Below, piece after piece: positions 4,780 through 7,388 of a stretch of DNA of 7,388 bases (position 1 is its first letter; each line of letters begins with the position of its first letter). The notes under the pieces are model-generated. The model had not been told where the DNA came from. It saw only the letters and a list, made by a program, of their open reading frames with translations, and did not search any database. The stretch is from NCBI GenBank assembly GCA_947068385.1, contig CAMTBF010000170.1, positions 1 through 7,388 on the forward strand. The letters are read 5' to 3'. The stretch is from an uncultured Lachnospiraceae bacterium (GTDB lineage: Bacteria > Bacillota > Clostridia > Lachnospirales > Lachnospiraceae). Position numbers and translations under genes: made by a program.

Positions 4780-7388
4780 TCATCCCTTTTTCCGCTTTCT
4801 GTCCCAGAGGAACAGGCCGCACAGGATGCCTCCGGATACGATCATGGAGAACAGATACCATTCCACATGGCTTTCGTCACTGGTCTTCGGGCTGACCACA
4901 GAGGACGCTGCCGCCTGGTTCGTGCCGGTGCTTCCCGGGTTCCCTGTATTCCCTGCGCCCGGCTTGGTGTCGTCCGTCTTCACTACGTCCTTCCATCCTA
5001 TGGAAATCGGCGACAGTCCGTATACCTTGAACCGAATCCCCTCCGCCGTCTTTTCCACGGCAGGGTACTCCGTCTCTCCGGCGCGATGTCCGTTCATGTC
5101 CTCCGTGAACAGGTGGCATACCACGAAGTCATTGGTGTCCCGTCCCGTGCCCTGGGGATAGGGCAGCGTCACTGTCAGTCCGTTTGCGGGGAAATTGTCC
5201 TTGCCCGCCTGCACCCAGCCTGCTCCGTCCACGTTCACCATCAGCGTCACGTCATAGACTTCCGTGTTCCCCTGAGGGATGTCCCCTGCCTGGCTCTGGA
5301 TGTTCAGCCGCATCTGGTTCTCGATCTTCGCCGGCGTGTTCAGGTTCTCCATCCCCTGGAGCGCCTGGGGCACCTGGGAGACTCCCATCTCCATGGTCAG
5401 GCTGTACTGGACATCGGCCGTGGATTCCGCCGGAGCGGGCAGGTCGTTCCTGACCGCATTGATCCTTCCCGTAAATCCGGGCAATGTCCCCGGCAGCATA
5501 TAGCAGTCCGCCTTGCTCCCCTGGAGCCGGGCCGGGCTTTCCGGATCCGCCCAGGCCAGCGTCACGTTCTGGATGCCCGGGGTCACCGCGGCGTAGGTGC
5601 CGGTGAGCATGGACGCGGGGCATGCGAACGTCACGTCCGCCGCGTCGGCTTCCAGGATGCCGGAGACTTTCAGCTCGCCGTACAGGGTGGCTTTGCCACC
5701 GTTCACCGCGTCTTCCCTGTCCACCGCGGACAGCCCTGACAAATCCCATGCCAGCGCCCTGGGAACCACGTTCAGGATGCAGCTCGCCGACGCGCCGAAA
5801 TACTCGTCCGTCTCGGAGGCCTGGGCCTGGATCACGGCAGTCCCTGCCCGCAGGATACGGACATTTCCGGCCTCGTCCACCTGGGCCACCTGAGGGTTGC
5901 TGCTGGCAAAGGTCACCTTGCTGCCCTGGGCCGCGTTCGCCACGGACACCGTAAAGGCGCCGTCACCGTATGCCTTGTTCAGCACGGAGCTGCTGAATCC
6001 GAAGTTCACCTGTTCCATCTTGTTGGCAACGGTGACTGTGACTACGAATTCGTAGGCATGGTAGTTCCTGGTCTCCAGCACCGGTATGGCGATTGTAGCA
6101 GCCTTTCCTACGTTCTCTTTGTCGTATACCAGCCTGCCGGACAGCGTGGCCTCGGCGAGCACGGGGCTGGCTTCAAAAATATGCTCTTCGTCCGCCACTA
6201 CGGGCACGCCCAGCCGGAAGCCCTCCGGAAGCAGGGAGGCCAGGTCAAGGGACAGCTGGCCGCCGAACCTGACGGATACGGGCTTCGCCTTGTCCCCTGT
6301 GTATGCTATTTTGTTGATGGTGAAGGTCTGTGTTACCGCGGTGCTCCAGGTGTAATTGCCGCCGCTCCTGGGCCTGATTTCCACCTTTGCGGTGCCGGCG
6401 TTCACGTTGTCGCTCCATACTGCCTCGTAGTCCGATGCGGCCATCGCCTCATCGCCGTTCTTGACGGTAAGCGCGGGCGTTATGGGGCTGCCGGTATAGT
6501 CATGGCTGCCCAGGGGCTCCAGGGTGGGAGCGATGGGCATGGGCGTGATCTCGCAGGGCACGTCCAGGGTGGAATTGCTGGGCCTATAGTTGGCGGAAGC
6601 GGTTCCGCTCAGGGCGATGTCCACTTTCACCGTACTCTGGCCGCCTACGTTGGGGTTCGTGTAGGGGGCGGGGGTGGCGGTGACAGTTACATCATTCGTG
6701 TCCTGCGGCAATACATTGGACAGGGCCAGCTCGCCTGTAGCCGTTCCGGCGGAGGTGGTCTTGTCGTAGACCTTGCTGACCTTGTAGGTTCCTGCGGCGA
6801 TGGTCAGGATGCGGGGGTTTATGTTTACTGTGACCTGGCAGACCTCTTCATCCTTGTAGGTCTTTCCGCCTAAGCTTCCGTTATAAAGCACTCTGAAAGA
6901 CTGGGATCCTGCATTCGGGATGTCACCGCCAATCTTGTCCAGGCTGAAGTTGTTCCTGTCATTGTCTGTGTGTATACCGGCCACTGCCGTGAGGTTCGCA
7001 ATGGTCACGATGTCTGACCAGGTGTCGCCGTATGCCGCGCCGGACTTGATCGTCACTGCGTTGAATGGCGTGGCCTGGGCATCGCCTACCTGGAATATGA
7101 TGTCTTTTACGGTGAAGGAAATCTTGCCGGTCTTGCCGTTGTAATTAGGGGAATCCGGCTGGAAGGTATAGCTAATCTCCCCTGTGGCATCCTTCGCCAG
7201 CTTCGCAAGCTCCGCTTTCAGTGTCTCGTAGGAATAGTCATTCTGGTTATTATAGGTATAGGTTATCTTTCCTTTGACCTCCTCGCCCTTCACTCCGGTG
7301 AAGGAAGGCTGCAGGAACTCACCGCCACCTCTCAGGATATTCTGCGGACTCACCACTGTCTCTGTGCAGTCTGCAGAGGTAATGGTCA
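4780..7388 (-). CDS. Cell-wall surface protein with Ig-like/YDG modules, N-terminus outside window
   Basis: Large secreted protein; 868 complete codons are in the window. The frame is open to the window edge, so a GTG at 7354-7356 is not taken as the start. Residues are counted from the window edge. About 1-190: beta-rich repeats with SYTFQPDSPNYNG-like strands. About 197-282: YDG-type module (SKVYDKTTSAG...NYRP). About 283-360: a related module beginning PIAPTLEPLGSHDYTG. About 458-540: Big_2-like Ig module (VTFASSNPQVAQVDEAGNV...AGTAVIQA). About 646-800: C-terminal domain ending GIRFKVYGLSPISIGWK, common in Clostridia surface proteins. Then a Gly/Thr/Asn-rich linker, SPKTSD (832-837), a hydrophobic segment (about 841-860) and the tail RKRKKG, the layout of a sortase substrate. 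The motif has Ser where sortases expect Gly. Likely adhesin or structural wall protein; ligand unknown. Domain edges are approximate. Confidence 0.9.
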   Translation of the reverse strand, partial: TITSADCTETVVSPQNILRGGGEFLQPSFTGVKGEEVKGKITYTYNNQNDYSYETLKAELAKLAKDATGEISYTFQPDSPNYNGKTGKISFTVKDIIFQVGDAQATPFNAVTIKSGAAYGDTWSDIVTIANLTAVAGIHTDNDRNNFSLDKIGGDIPNAGSQSFRVLYNGSLGGKTYKDEEVCQVTVNINPRILTIAAGTYKVSKVYDKTTSAGTATGELALSNVLPQDTNDVTVTATPAPYTNPNVGGQSTVKVDIALSGTASANYRPSNSTLDVPCEITPMPIAPTLEPLGSHDYTGSPITPALTVKNGDEAMAASDYEAVWSDNVNAGTAKVEIRPRSGGNYTWSTAVTQTFTINKIAYTGDKAKPVSVRFGGQLSLDLASLLPEGFRLGVPVVADEEHIFEASPVLAEATLSGRLVYDKENVGKAATIAIPVLETRNYHAYEFVVTVTVANKMEQVNFGFSSSVLNKAYGDGAFTVSVANAAQGSKVTFASSNPQVAQVDEAGNVRILRAGTAVIQAQASETDEYFGASASCILNVVPRALAWDLSGLSAVDREDAVNGGKATLYGELKVSGILEADAADVTFACPASMLTGTYAAVTPGIQNVTLAWADPESPARLQGSKADCYMLPGTLPGFTGRINAVRNDLPAPAESTADVQYSLTMEMGVSQVPQALQGMENLNTPAKIENQMRLNIQSQAGDIPQGNTEVYDVTLMVNVDGAGWVQAGKDNFPANGLTVTLPYPQGTGRDTNDFVVCHLFTEDMNGHRAGETEYPAVEKTAEGIRFKVYGLSPISIGWKDVVKTDDTKPGAGNTGNPGSTGTNQAAASSVVSPKTSDESHVEWYLFSMIVSGGILCGLFLWDRKRKKG
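4876..4893 (-). other. Sortase-like sorting motif SPKTSD
   Basis: Encodes SPKTSD just before the C-terminal hydrophobic helix and basic tail of the surface protein. Several Clostridia sortases use (S/P)PKTG-type motifs. Here the fifth residue codon is AGT (Ser), one base from GGT (Gly). Whether it is still cleaved is unknown; otherwise the helix would hold the protein in the membrane. Confidence 0.7.

Noticed and set aside
4525..5739. 404-codon plus-strand open frame
   Set aside because: Runs through the antisense of the riboswitch and the surface protein; no recognisable domain.
7354..7356. GTG as start of the surface protein
   Set aside because: The frame stays open to the window edge, there is no signal peptide after it, and the sequence on both sides reads as continuous secreted-protein sequence.

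Overview
The window reads as a chromosomal segment of a moderately GC-rich Gram-positive Clostridia, most likely a gut Lachnospiraceae. This rests on GlnRS/PurO/stand-alone AICAR transformylase sequences of the type I associate with that family, strong AGGAGG ribosome binding sites, and a cell-wall surface protein with bacterial Ig-like modules and a sortase-like tail. The taxonomy is inference. All genes I can support lie on the minus strand, so transcription runs from high to low coordinates. The long plus-strand open frames are antisense shadows.

Layout in transcription order: (1) 7388-4780, the C-terminal ~868 residues of a large modular surface protein whose N-terminus lies outside the window. 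(2) 4763-4464, a promoter and ~265-nt leader that carries a ZTP (pfl-type) riboswitch aptamer. The 3' half of the aptamer is also the 5' arm of a strong intrinsic terminator. (3) 4463-3738, a PurO-type IMP cyclohydrolase. (4) 3639-2461, a stand-alone AICAR formyltransferase corresponding to the C-terminal half of bifunctional PurH. (5) 2382-1708, an unrecognised protein with a PD-(D/E)XK-nuclease-like motif, possibly with a frameshifted C-terminus. (6) 1598-1480, a separate good extended -10 promoter and leader. (7) 1479-1, glutaminyl-tRNA synthetase, cut by the window start.

The biological core is a purine module. AICAR formyltransferase converts AICAR (ZMP) to FAICAR, and PurO closes FAICAR to IMP. 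Together they replace the usual fused PurH. A riboswitch for the ZMP/ZTP that accumulates when 10-formyl-tetrahydrofolate is limiting sits directly in front, so the substrate of the pathway step should turn on the genes that consume it. The sequence shows the switching logic directly: the pseudoknot half in the 3' hairpin and the terminator stem share the same bases. The nuclease-like gene 78 nt downstream may be co-transcribed with the purine genes; no functional link is evident.
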